64,000 nucleotides of DNA from Haliscomenobacter sp. (lineage in GTDB: Bacteria; Bacteroidota; Bacteroidia; Chitinophagales; Saprospiraceae), in contig NZ_JADKCX010000022.1 of the NCBI RefSeq assembly GCF_016718685.1, forward strand, positions 1-64,000, written 5' to 3'. The notes beneath the pieces were generated by a model. That model was not told the origin of the DNA. It was given only the letters and a program-made list of their open reading frames with translations, and did no database searches. The position numbers and the translations under genes are program-made. Positions 9,366 to 18,341 of the stretch are shown here, piece by piece (the stretch's first letter is position 1; each line of letters starts with the position of its first letter).

Positions 9366-10871
9366 TTATTTCTGAAACAATTCAAATTCAGTGCGGCGGT
9401 TTTGAGCACGACCTTGAGGGGTGGCATTGTTTCCTACCGGACGGCTTTCCCCAAAGCCATCGTGAACGATACGATTTGCGGCAATGCCTTTAGCAACCAG
9501 ATAATCATTGCAAGCCTTAGCACGCGCTTTCGATAATTTGAGGTTGAGTTCATCACTGCCCACATTATCGGTATGGCCACTGACCCGCACATTGTAATCA
9601 GAATAACGCTTCAGGATGTCCACCACTTGATCAAGGATGGAATTAGACGTGTTTTTGAGTACTGCGCTACCCGTTTCAAACTGGACGTTGCGCGCCGCAA
9701 AAGTCAGGGTTTCTTTGTCCTTTTGAGCAATTTCGGGACAACCATTATTCGAAGCAGGGCCAGGCTGGTTGGGACACTTGTCGGCACTATCGATGATACC
9801 ATCCCCGTCCGTATCGGGGCAGCCCCGATTGGCAAGTGAACCCTTTACATCGGGGCAAGCATCATTTTTGTCGGCAATGCCGTCGCTATCGCGGTCCGGG
9901 CAACCTTTGGTACTGGCGGGGCCAGCAGCATTGGGGCATTCGTCATTGGCATCAATTATCCCGTCACCATCAGCATCCCGGATTGGGCAGCCATTGTTGC
10001 TGGCGGGACCCGCTTCAGTGGGGCACTGGTCTTTGCTGTTGATGATGCCGTCGTTGTCAGTATCCGGGCAACCGTTGTTGGCGGCGGTACCGGCCTCAGT
10101 AGGGCATTGGTCTTTGCTGTTGATGATGCCGTCGTTGTCGGTATCCGGGCAACCATTGGTGGCAGCCGTACCCGCCTCAGTAGGGCAAGCGTCTTTGGCA
10201 TCGGTGATGCCATCGTCATCGGTATCGGGGCAGCCCATCGCCTTGGCTGTTCCGGGTACAGTGGGGCATTGGTCTTCAGTGTCCACTATGCCATCTTTAT
10301 CGGTGTCTTTACCTTTGGCGGTTTCTTCAACTCCTCCCAGGAAGAATTTCAAACCAGCACCCAATTGAATGTTGTCACGAAGGTCAGTGAACCCGATGCG
10401 GTATTCCCCCTTGGTACTGAGGTAAACCCCGCCCCCGAGTTTAAAATCGAGCCCTATTCCCAAAGGCAGCGCAAAATTCAGGTCGCGCAAGTCTTCGTAG
10501 TTTGCACCTATCCCCGCAAAAAGATTGGGACTAAAAAAGACATTGGATTTGAGCGGGCGCAGGTGTAGCAGTGCGTCAAGGTTGAAGATTCCCCCTTGGG
10601 TCAAACTGTTGCCGGTGGCATCATTGGGGTATTTGGCCTGGCCTATTTTTAATGGAAAAGCCAGGCTTAGGGGTCCACTTAAATGGCGGCCATATTCAAA
10701 TTCAAAGCCGGATGTAAAATCATCCCAATTCCAGTCTTTGGTAATTTGGTATTGATAGTTGGGAAACAGCGCCCTAACCGCGATGTAGTCATTGGTTAAA
10801 TCGCGTTGGGCATGTGCGATTGGCAGACTGAGCACAAAAGCAAAAGCGAGGGAAAGTAAAAGCGTTCTCAT
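9366..10871 (-). CDS. OmpA-family outer-membrane protein with thrombospondin-3 repeats
   Basis: Start ATG 10871 (MRTLLLSLAF) gives a clean signal peptide ending AHAQ and sits 36 bases after a good -7 element; a longer reading to 10892 uses TTG and is less likely. Residues to about 190 form an N-terminal beta-barrel. Seven acidic calcium-binding type repeats follow (DxDxDGI.D..D.CP...G...GCP). A C-terminal OmpA domain has the peptidoglycan-binding pattern SGHTDNVGSDELNLKLSKARA and NRRTEFELF. It should link outer membrane and cell wall. The repeats at about 10010-10170 are nearly identical at DNA level, a likely spot for repeat-number change. Confidence 0.9.
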   Translation of the reverse strand: MRTLLLSLAFAFVLSLPIAHAQRDLTNDYIAVRALFPNYQYQITKDWNWDDFTSGFEFEYGRHLSGPLSLAFPLKIGQAKYPNDATGNSLTQGGIFNLDALLHLRPLKSNVFFSPNLFAGIGANYEDLRDLNFALPLGIGLDFKLGGGVYLSTKGEYRIGFTDLRDNIQLGAGLKFFLGGVEETAKGKDTDKDGIVDTEDQCPTVPGTAKAMGCPDTDDDGITDAKDACPTEAGTAATNGCPDTDNDGIINSKDQCPTEAGTAANNGCPDTDNDGIINSKDQCPTEAGPASNNGCPIRDADGDGIIDANDECPNAAGPASTKGCPDRDSDGIADKNDACPDVKGSLANRGCPDTDGDGIIDSADKCPNQPGPASNNGCPEIAQKDKETLTFAARNVQFETGSAVLKNTSNSILDQVVDILKRYSDYNVRVSGHTDNVGSDELNLKLSKARAKACNDYLVAKGIAANRIVHDGFGESRPVGNNATPQGRAQNRRTEFELFQK

Positions 10872-10906
10872 GTTGCAGTAGATTGGTTTCAAATAGGTTT
10901 TGTAAA

Positions 10907-10914
10907 CAAATATA
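10907..10914 (-). promoter_or_regulatory. -7 element TATATTTG for ompA
   Basis: TATATTTG on the minus strand is the classical form of the Bacteroidota -7 box. The predicted start near 10900 leaves about 30 nt of leader before ATG 10871. Confidence 0.6.
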
Positions 10915-10990
10915 ACGAAAATTCACTAGAAATACAGATATTATTCTAATGATATTTGTCGCTTCCACCTATAGACGAACCCGTGCACAT

Positions 10991-11929
10991 TTAGTCACTT
11001 ATCAATCCACGCCCTTCTTTAGATATTTTTCCTTCATCCACCAATTGTTTCAACAGGCGGTCGAGGATACCATTGATGAAGTCTTTGCTTTTATCGGTGC
11101 TGTAATTTTTGGCAATTTCTACAAATTCGTTGAGGGTTACCTTGGAGGGGATTGATTTAAAGGTCATCAATTCAACCAAGGCCATTTTGATCAAAATCAT
11201 GTCAATGATCGCCACCCGTTCTACGTCCCAGTTGCGCAAGGTCGGTTCAATTACTTTCAACAACTCTTCGTCTTCATGGTATACTTTGCGCAAAAGCAAT
11301 TCCCCAAAATCTACGGTAGCTTCCGCGTTGGGTTTGTAAGCCTCATAAAAAGACATGTCTGCGGGTAATGCCTTGAGGGTTTTTTTGATGGAGCCAATGA
11401 TCAGGGATTCATCGTCTTCCCATTGCGCAAAAGTATCGTCATTGAGTTCTAAAAAAAGTTCATTGGCGCAAAGCTGGCGATACAAGGAAAGGAGCATTTC
11501 TTCATGCTCTTTATCCGTTTGGTTGTCGTTGTAAACGTATTGGATGTATTCTTCTTTTTTGGAAAATTCATTGTAAAAAGACCGAATATGGTCTTCATCC
11601 AGGAAGGATTCAGTCTTGTATTGTTTGAACAACCGATAGAGGCCTTCGTTTTTGCTCAGCGACAGAATCAGCGGATTGGTGGCCAATTTGGCTTCGAATT
11701 TTTTGTCCTCTTCAGAAGGCCTTAATTTAGCTCGGCGAGACTCTGCATCCTGGATGGAAAATTGAGCTACCCGGATCAAATACAACAAATTGAAAAGGTA
11801 AAGCTCGAAAGATTTATTCACCTTATCCCGATACCTCAGCAGGGCTTCATCATATTTCAGGCTCTTATCTCTCCCTAAAGAATAGAGCATCTGCATGACT
11901 TTTATGCGGACGTTCCTACGACTTAACAT
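10991..11929 (-). CDS. nusB: Transcription antitermination factor NusB
   Basis: 312 residues, the long Bacteroidota form (about twice the length of E. coli NusB). The N-terminus MLSRRNVRIKVMQMLYS and the C-terminal helical domain (about 185-305; NWDVERVAIIDMILIKMAL, VTLNEFVEIAKNYSTDKSK, FINGILDRL) match the family. NusB binds boxA RNA with NusE/S10 and supports ribosomal RNA antitermination. The extended middle region is specific to this phylum and its role is unknown to me. Confidence 0.92.
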   Translation of the reverse strand: MLSRRNVRIKVMQMLYSLGRDKSLKYDEALLRYRDKVNKSFELYLFNLLYLIRVAQFSIQDAESRRAKLRPSEEDKKFEAKLATNPLILSLSKNEGLYRLFKQYKTESFLDEDHIRSFYNEFSKKEEYIQYVYNDNQTDKEHEEMLLSLYRQLCANELFLELNDDTFAQWEDDESLIIGSIKKTLKALPADMSFYEAYKPNAEATVDFGELLLRKVYHEDEELLKVIEPTLRNWDVERVAIIDMILIKMALVELMTFKSIPSKVTLNEFVEIAKNYSTDKSKDFINGILDRLLKQLVDEGKISKEGRGLISD

Positions 11930-11950
11930 GTATCATATTTAATTTAAGTG

Positions 11951-11958
11951 CAAAGATA
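11951..11958 (-). promoter_or_regulatory. -7 element TATCTTTG for nusB
   Basis: TATCTTTG in the context TTTACCTATCTTTGC, identical over 15 bases to the promoter of the E1 gene at 62238-62245. It lies 22 bases before ATG 11929, so the leader is short. Confidence 0.6.
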
Positions 11959-12018
11959 GGTAAAGTTTTAGGCTTTATGGCGTTCATTTAGTTATTTGGG
12001 TACTTAAAATCTTCAATC

Positions 12019-12852
12019 ATGTCATTTTCTACTCACAAGCTCCACATTCACAGGCTCCTGCTGGGGCTAATGCTCATTGGGGCATGCCATAATTTCAGTT
12101 TTGCACAAAAAACTACCCGGGTATTTGCCAAAAAGCCCGGCTGGAAAGATGAATTCAATTACCAGGGTAAACCCGACACCAACAAATGGAACTACGACCT
12201 GGGTTGCAACTGGTACAACGACGAGGTGCAATGCTACACCAATCGCCCCGAAAACGTGAGGGTAGAAAATGGGCACCTGACCATCGAAGCCCGCCATGAA
12301 AAAATGGAACACCGCGAATACACCTCCACCCGTTTGTTGACCAAAGGGAAGGGTGATTTTGTGTACGGTCGCTTCGAAGCGCGGGCTAAATTGCCCAGTG
12401 GCATCGGCACCTGGCCGGCCATATGGCTGTTGTTCTCCGATACCCCATACGGCAACAAAGGTTGGCCGGAAAATGGTGAAATCGACATCATGGAACATGT
12501 CGGCTTTGACCCGGATCATGTGCATGGCACCATCCACTGTGCGGCCTTCAACCACGTCCAAGGCACCCAAAAGGGCACCAAAAAGGCCGTAAAAGGACTG
12601 GAAGAGGAATTCCATACCTACCGCTGCGACTGGACGCCCAACAACATCAAAATCTTTGTAGACGATCAGGAGTATTTCAGTTTTGACAAACCCGAAAACG
12701 CTACCTGGAAAGAATGGCCATTTGATCATCCCCATCACCTCATCCTCAACATTGCCGTAGGCGGAGGTTGGGGCGGCCAAAAAGGGATCGACCCAAAGGC
12801 TTTCCCGGCAAAAATGGAAATTGATTATGTGCGGTATTACCCCTTGAAATGA
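12019..12852 (+). CDS. Glycoside hydrolase family 16 (beta-glucanase/laminarinase-like)
   Basis: 277 residues with an N-terminal signal segment ending FAQ. The catalytic signature GEIDIMEH lies at about 153-160, with Glu154 as nucleophile and Glu159 as acid/base. WPAIWLL and the C-terminal YVRYY strand complete the jelly-roll. Family 16 enzymes of this type cut beta-1,3 or mixed beta-1,3/1,4 glucans in the periplasm or outside the cell; the exact glucan is not evident. It is convergent with the DUF4249 gene across a 24-bp perfect palindrome that includes this gene's stop codon. Confidence 0.9.
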   Translation: MSFSTHKLHIHRLLLGLMLIGACHNFSFAQKTTRVFAKKPGWKDEFNYQGKPDTNKWNYDLGCNWYNDEVQCYTNRPENVRVENGHLTIEARHEKMEHREYTSTRLLTKGKGDFVYGRFEARAKLPSGIGTWPAIWLLFSDTPYGNKGWPENGEIDIMEHVGFDPDHVHGTIHCAAFNHVQGTQKGTKKAVKGLEEEFHTYRCDWTPNNIKIFVDDQEYFSFDKPENATWKEWPFDHPHHLILNIAVGGGWGGQKGIDPKAFPAKMEIDYVRYYPLK

Positions 12853-12933
12853 CGAATTATTCGAATGACGATTGACGAATAATCGCCAGTGTATGGGCTC
12901 GTTCGTCACTCGTCATTCGAATTATTCGTCATT
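12848..12933. repeat. Perfect 24-bp palindrome between GH16 and DUF4249 genes
   Basis: Arms 12848-12871 and 12910-12933 are fully complementary with a 38-nt spacer and are built from the words GACGAAT/ATTCG. The left arm includes the GH16 TGA stop; the right arm reaches the last codon of the convergent gene. Confidence 0.9.
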
Positions 12934-13748
12934 TATCTTGCCACTTTTAAACTGGCACTAGCAACCGGAGCGACCAAAAAGTAACCTCGGGCTCCTCCGC
13001 TCAGGTTGGTATACACATTGGCGGGTTGGCCGCTGAACATACCCCCATCATTGCCGAGGTTGGCCGCGAGGTCGCTGTAAAATCGAAAAGCATTGCGTGA
13101 GATGTTGTAGATTTCAATTTTCGCCTCATCCTCCTTGGCGTAATAAATGGGAAAAGGCAAACCATCCACCCGGCCATTCAGCAATTTGTCTTCACTGAAA
13201 TAGATGGTGCGACCCTCGTCATTTTCCAGTTTGCCATTGCGGTAAAAATTGAACAGGTAATAATCTTCGGTTTCCTGCGGTTCTTTGACGTACAGCAGAA
13301 CTTCGTAAAAACGGGCACTGTCTGCCGGGTCTTTCATTTCTTCTTCATCGATGCGGTAACTCAAACTATCCTGCGTCACGATGCTGTTCATTTTTTCCGT
13401 GGCCTGATAGGATTTCCCATCTGCTTCGATGATCAAAGTATACGTACGCCCGGACATACCCGCAAAAGCTTGCTCCGAAACGTACCAGCCCGGTTCTTTT
13501 TCCACAAAGCGAAACTCGTGGTTGGCATCGTCTTTGACCAGCACCAGCGCTCCAGACACCGTCGGGGCTTTTCCGGTCGAACCGAAGGGGCGGCTTTTGG
13601 TCAATTTTACCCCGTGTTGTTGGTATTGATTGCTCACATTACCTTCTACAATCAAGATGGCTTCCAGTTGTTGAACGTCCAGTTGAATGGTTTTTTCACA
13701 AGCCAAAAGGCTGAGCAGCGCCAGAAGCGCAAAAAGGATATTTCTCAT
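12933..13748 (-). CDS. DUF4249 family lipoprotein
   Basis: 271 residues. The leader ends in LLAC, a lipobox, so it is probably an outer-membrane lipoprotein. The sequence pattern (EAILIVEGNVSNQ near the N-terminus, then a beta-rich domain with YLFNFYRNGK) fits DUF4249, a Bacteroidota family almost always encoded next to a TonB-dependent receptor. It starts 20 bases after the receptor gene and is co-directional with it, so the pair is an operon. The family is thought to be a surface partner of the receptor; the substrate is unknown. Confidence 0.8.
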   Translation of the reverse strand: MRNILFALLALLSLLACEKTIQLDVQQLEAILIVEGNVSNQYQQHGVKLTKSRPFGSTGKAPTVSGALVLVKDDANHEFRFVEKEPGWYVSEQAFAGMSGRTYTLIIEADGKSYQATEKMNSIVTQDSLSYRIDEEEMKDPADSARFYEVLLYVKEPQETEDYYLFNFYRNGKLENDEGRTIYFSEDKLLNGRVDGLPFPIYYAKEDEAKIEIYNISRNAFRFYSDLAANLGNDGGMFSGQPANVYTNLSGGARGYFLVAPVASASLKVAR

Positions 13749-13768
13749 GTTGGTTAACTTTTAGATCA

Positions 13769-16151
13769 TTAAAATTTAAAACTCCAGGTGACGTAAGGCA
13801 AAACCGAAAACAGGTACACCAGGCGGGCTTCTTTTTCCGTACCGTCGCCGATGACATTGCCCTCATCATCCTGCTTGGTACGGGTGTAAATGCTGAAAGG
13901 ATTCTGGCGATTGTACACATTGTAGATGCCAAACACCCAGGAATTTTTCCAACGCCGATCCTTGTTTTTACCCGGCTCATACGTCGCAGCAATGTCCATG
14001 CGGTGGAAGTCGGGCAAACGATATCCATTGCGCCCGGAGTACAAATTGGCCTCGTAATTGCCAAAACTGTACTTACCCGTAGGCAAAGTGATCGGGCGGC
14101 CACTGGCGTAGGTAAAATTGCCCCCAATGCTCCAGCGCGGGCTCAGGTCGTAGGTCATGGAAAGATTGAAACTGTGCCTGCGGTCGTAATTGGCCGGAAA
14201 AATTTGATCATTGTTCACCGTAGGGATACGTACATCGGTTTTGCTCAGGGTATAGCTGACAAAACCCCGTAAATCACCCACGTTGCGCCGCAGCAATAAT
14301 TCCAGACCATACGAAGTAGCCTTGCCTTGGCGGAACTCCGTGGCGATGTGCTCATTGAAAAAAATGTTGGCATTGTCGGCAAATTCGGTGATGTTCTGGG
14401 AAGTTTTGTAATAAGCCTCCGCTGAAAACTCCCAGGTATTTTCATCCAGGTTTTTAAAATACCCTATTGCTACCTGATCCGCTTTTTGGGGCTTCAAATA
14501 GGGCGAGCTGGGCGACCAGGTGTTGAATGGAATCGGCACCGTAGAATTCGAGATCAGGTGGATGTATTGCACCATCCGGTTGTAGGAAAACTTGAGGGCA
14601 CTGCTGGCGTTCAACTGGTAACGAGCGGCAAAACGTGGCTCCGGATTGGCAAATGAGGCGATGGTTTGCCCTTTTTTGTAGCGAATAGAGTCCGAAACAA
14701 TGTAGTTGACGTTGTCCGAAGCATTGTTGTAGCGGTAAATTGTTTCCGGCCCCAGGTTTTGGAACAAAGAAAAACGCACACCGTATTGGATCGCCAAACG
14801 TGCGGATATTTTTTGTTCTGCCCCGAGGTACAGGGCCTGATCCAGGGCGTAACGCGCCTGCAAAGTGGTCGGTTTAAAAATGGTGTTTTCGCCATTGGGC
14901 TGAATGTCGCCGGGCTGAAATTGGCGGTACGTGCCTTGGTACCCGAATTGCAAAGTGAATTTCGGACTCGGAAACCAGGTAAAATCCTGCTTCAACGAGT
15001 ATTCCTTTTGGTTGGCTTCCCAGCGAAATCCCTCGAGGGCATCCGTCTGCTCCAGGGCGTAGTCAAAATCGCTGTACACCAGGGTCGTATTGGCAAACAA
15101 ACGCTCGTTGAACAAGTGGTTCCAGCGAACGGAGGTGGTTTTGTTGCCCCAGTCCATCTGGAAGTCATCGTCAAATCGCATCACATCACGTCCGGTGTAA
15201 GCGGATACAAAAAAGCGGTTGTTGTTGTTGATCTTCCAGTTTACTTTGCCATTCAGGTCATGAAATTTGACCGAAGTGCCATCCAGATCAGGAATTTGAC
15301 TCATCAACAAATCGACATAAGAGCGCCGCGCCGCTACAATAAACGAGGCTTTGTCTTTGACGATCGGACCTTCCAAACTGGCTTTGGCGGCTAGGGTACT
15401 CACGCTACCTGCGCCCTCCAACTGCCGGGCATTGCCATCTTTCGTGGTCACTTCCAGCAAGGAAGACAATCGCCCGCCGTACTTGGTGGGAATACCGCCC
15501 TTGTACAATTCGGCACTTTTGAGGATATCGGCGTTGAATACCGAAAAAAGGCCAAAAAGATGCGAGACATCGTACACCGGGGCTTCATCAATCAGGATCA
15601 GGTTTTGATCCGCCGCGCCACCCCGAACGTAAAAACTGGAGGTGCCTTCGCCCGCACTGGTCACCCCCGGAAGCGTTTGAATGGTTTTGATGATGTCGGG
15701 TTCTCCCAGCAGCGCGGGTAGTTTTTTGACTTGCTGAATCGGTACATCCAGGCGACTCATGGCTATTTCGCGTACGGCATGATCGGCTTTTTTATCTGAA
15801 ATTTCGACCTCCTGCAGGGTTTGGGCATCGGCTTGTAGCTCAATGTTGTACTCCGTGTCGCGGTTCAAGACAATTTCCTTGGTGATGCTCTGATAGCCGA
15901 GGTAAGAAAAAGTCAGTTGGTAAGTACCCGCTGCCAGCGTAAGTGAATAAAACCCGTAAGTATTGCTGGTGGCCCCAGTTTTTAAGGGTTCTACCCAAAC
16001 GTTGACGTAAAGCAGTTCTTCGGCCGAAGCGGCGTCTTTGATGTACCCGCTGAGGGTGTACTGTGTTTTGGGGTCGGCTTTTGCCTGGGTTTTGGGCAAA
16101 AATAGCCCCGAAACCCAGTGTCAGCACGACAAAGGTGGCGATGGTTTTCAT
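13769..16151 (-). CDS. TonB-dependent receptor with carboxypeptidase-like domain (one frameshift)
   Basis: About 793 residues. ATG 16151 starts a signal peptide (MKTIATFVVL...IFAQ) that runs out of frame at the TTTT run 16090-16093. Removing one base joins it to QAKADPKTQYTLSGYIKDA. Domains in order: carboxypeptidase-regulatory-like beta-sandwich (about 30-110), plug domain (about 125-235, with IKTIQTLPGV and FYVRGGAADQNLILIDEAP), and a 22-strand barrel ending in an aromatic residue (VTWSFKF). It takes up an unknown ligand with energy from TonB/ExbBD. The plug and barrel are intact, so the single N-terminal shift is likely a sequence error. Confidence 0.88.
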
Positions 16152-16551
16152 AATAACAGTCGGTGTGGTTCTTTCGGTTTCGTTTTTGTAAAACCGAACT
16201 CTTTTTAAATCCTTTCGAACGGTAGATGGGGAAAAGGAGCCTCCCCCCTACCCTAAACTTGAAAAAAAAGCCCATGTGAGCATAATTTAACATTCACGTT
16301 CCTAACAAAGCCCCAAATCCCTCCATTTTGCCCCATCAACACTTCGTAAGAAAAGGTGTTTTATCTTTTTGATAGTCAATACTTTATACCAACAAAAACA
16401 AAATTACTGCTTCGTAACTGTACCCGAATTTTAATTCGCTGGAAACCGAATCCGCGATTACCTTTGAATAAGACCACGATACAACTCGTGATACCGAATT
16501 CGAACCCACGATACAATCCACGATTTAAACCGTGGGCTATAAAACAAAGCG
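16152..16551. other. Divergent intergenic region between TonB receptor and ilvD
   Basis: Four hundred bases with no convincing gene. It holds a hairpin at 16221-16252 (GGTAG...CTACC with G-rich/C-rich inner arms), and palindromes CACGA...TCGTG (16475-16490) and CCCACG...CGTGGG (16505-16536). The last resembles the CCCACGA hairpins at 43704-43762. A short reading from ATG 16356 contains LLL and RILIR codon clusters and could be a leader peptide for ilvD, but I cannot show this. Confidence 0.5.
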
Positions 16552-18228
16552 ATGGAACTCAACAAGTACAGCAAGATCATCACCCAAGACCCTTCTCTCC
16601 CCGGAGCACAAGCCATGTTGTATGGCATTGGCCTTACCGAGGAGGATTTGAAAAAACCCCAGATCGGTATCGTCAGTACCGGCTGGGAAGGCAATACCTG
16701 TAACATGCACCTGAACGGTTTGGCCGATTTGGTCAAACAAGGGGTGAGTGAAAGTGAGTTGGTCGGATTGATTTTTCACACCATCGGGGTGAGTGATGGC
16801 ATTTCCAACGGAACTTTGGGCATGCGGTATTCGCTGCCTTCACGCGACATCATTGCCGACTCGATTGAAACCGTTGCTGGCGCGCAGTATTACGACGCCA
16901 TTGTGCCCATCGTGGGTTGTGACAAAAATATGCCCGGTGCCATGATCGCCCTGGGTCGTTTGAACCGTCCCGCTATTTTGGTCTACGGCGGCACCATCAG
17001 TTCTGGTCATTACAACAATCGAAAACTCGACATCATCTCGGCCTTCGAAGCCTACGGTCAAAGTGTGGCTGGAAAGCTGGATGACACTGAATACAAAAAA
17101 ATAGTACAACATTCTTGCCCGGGCGCGGGTGCCTGTGGTGGGATGTACACCGCCAATACGATGTCTTCTGCTATTGAAGCCTTGGGGATGGCGCTGCCTT
17201 ACAACTCTTCCATACCGGCCAATCATCCAGAAAAACTGAATGATTGTCACCGCATTGGCAAGGCCATCCACAAGCTATTGGCCCTAGACCTCAAACCCCG
17301 CCAAATCATGACCCGCGAAGCGTTTGAAAACGCCATTCGGGTGGTGATTGTACTGGGCGGTTCTACCAATGCGGTGCTGCACTTGATTGCCATGGCCAAA
17401 TCGGTGGGTGTCAAACTGGGCATCGACGACTTCCAGGCCATGAGCGACAAAACGCCCCTGCTGGCCGACCTCAAACCTTCCGGCAAATACGCCATGGAAG
17501 ATTTGTACGGCGTAGGTGGTGTACCCGGCGTGATGAAAATGATGCTGAAAGAAGGCTTGTTGTATGGCGATTGTTTGACCGTAACCGGAAAAACCATAGC
17601 GGAGAACCTCGCGGAAGTTGCTGACCTACACGCAGGTCAGGACATCATTCACCCCTTGAGTGAGCCAATCAAGGAATCCGGACACATCCAGATTTTGTAC
17701 GGAAATTTGGCCACCGAAGGGGCAGTAGCTAAAATTACGGGCAAGGAAGGCGAATACTTTCGTGGCCCCGCCCGCGTTTTTGATTCCGAAGCTGCATTAA
17801 ATAACGCCATTGCGGCTAAACAATTGAAGGCTGGCGAGGTTATTGTCATTCGGTATTGTGGTCCGCGGGGCGCACCGGGCATGCCTGAGATGCTTAAGCC
17901 TACCTCTGCCATCATGGGTGAAGGCCTGGGTGATAAGGTAGCCTTGATCACCGATGGTCGCTTTTCCGGGGGCACCCACGGTTTTGTGGTGGGCCACATC
18001 ACGCCCGAAGCCGAAAGAGGAGGAAACATTGCTTTGGTGCAGGATGGTGACGAAATCAGCATTGATGCCCGGAACAATACCTTGATTGTACATGTTGATG
18101 ACGACGAACTGGTGATCCGCCGCGCAGGTTGGATTGCCCCGAAACCCAGTGCAACTTTTGGAATCCTAGCCAAATATCGACACATCGTTTCTTCTGCTAG
18201 TGAAGGATGTGTTACTGATCAATTTTAA
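16552..18228 (+). CDS. ilvD: Dihydroxy-acid dehydratase IlvD
   Basis: 558 residues, full length and unbroken. It dehydrates 2,3-dihydroxy-isovalerate and 2,3-dihydroxy-3-methylvalerate in valine, isoleucine and leucine synthesis. Iron-sulfur ligand regions are intact: GCDKNMPG and CPGAGACGGMYTANTM. The C-terminal signature GRFSGGTHGFVVGHITPEA is present. First gene of ilvD-ilvB-ilvN; ilvE is convergent just beyond. It is separated from ilvB by a palindrome of GTTGAGAA words starting a few bases after the stop. Confidence 0.97.
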   Translation: MELNKYSKIITQDPSLPGAQAMLYGIGLTEEDLKKPQIGIVSTGWEGNTCNMHLNGLADLVKQGVSESELVGLIFHTIGVSDGISNGTLGMRYSLPSRDIIADSIETVAGAQYYDAIVPIVGCDKNMPGAMIALGRLNRPAILVYGGTISSGHYNNRKLDIISAFEAYGQSVAGKLDDTEYKKIVQHSCPGAGACGGMYTANTMSSAIEALGMALPYNSSIPANHPEKLNDCHRIGKAIHKLLALDLKPRQIMTREAFENAIRVVIVLGGSTNAVLHLIAMAKSVGVKLGIDDFQAMSDKTPLLADLKPSGKYAMEDLYGVGGVPGVMKMMLKEGLLYGDCLTVTGKTIAENLAEVADLHAGQDIIHPLSEPIKESGHIQILYGNLATEGAVAKITGKEGEYFRGPARVFDSEAALNNAIAAKQLKAGEVIVIRYCGPRGAPGMPEMLKPTSAIMGEGLGDKVALITDGRFSGGTHGFVVGHITPEAERGGNIALVQDGDEISIDARNNTLIVHVDDDELVIRRAGWIAPKPSATFGILAKYRHIVSSASEGCVTDQF

Positions 18229-18232
18229 AACA

Positions 18233-18324
18233 GTTGAGAAGTTGAGAAGTTGAGAAGTTGAGGCTACCGCAGCGACTCGGTCACCGAGCGGAGCCTCAAC
18301 TTCTCAACTCCTCAACTCCTCGAC
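18233..18324. repeat. Palindrome of GTTGAGAA words with GGTCACCGAGCG core
   Basis: Arms 18233-18265 and 18292-18324 match at 30 of 33 positions. Each arm is four tandem copies of an eight-base word related to GTTGAGAA. The loop contains GGTCACCGAGCGGAGCC (18279-18295), also found at 20767 and, in variant form, 51990. The word GTTGAGGCTACCGC is shared with the palindrome at 22503. It lies between the co-directional genes ilvD and ilvB. Confidence 0.85.
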
Positions 18325-18341
18325 CTACAAACAGTCCGTCT

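Noticed and set aside
14666..15394. 242-codon plus-strand frame
   Set aside because: It is opposite the TonB receptor barrel, which is conserved; no start context or domain.
16485..16505. TTCGAACCC resembling a tRNA T-loop
   Set aside because: No acceptor, D or anticodon arm can be built around it, and the region is explained by CACGA palindromes.
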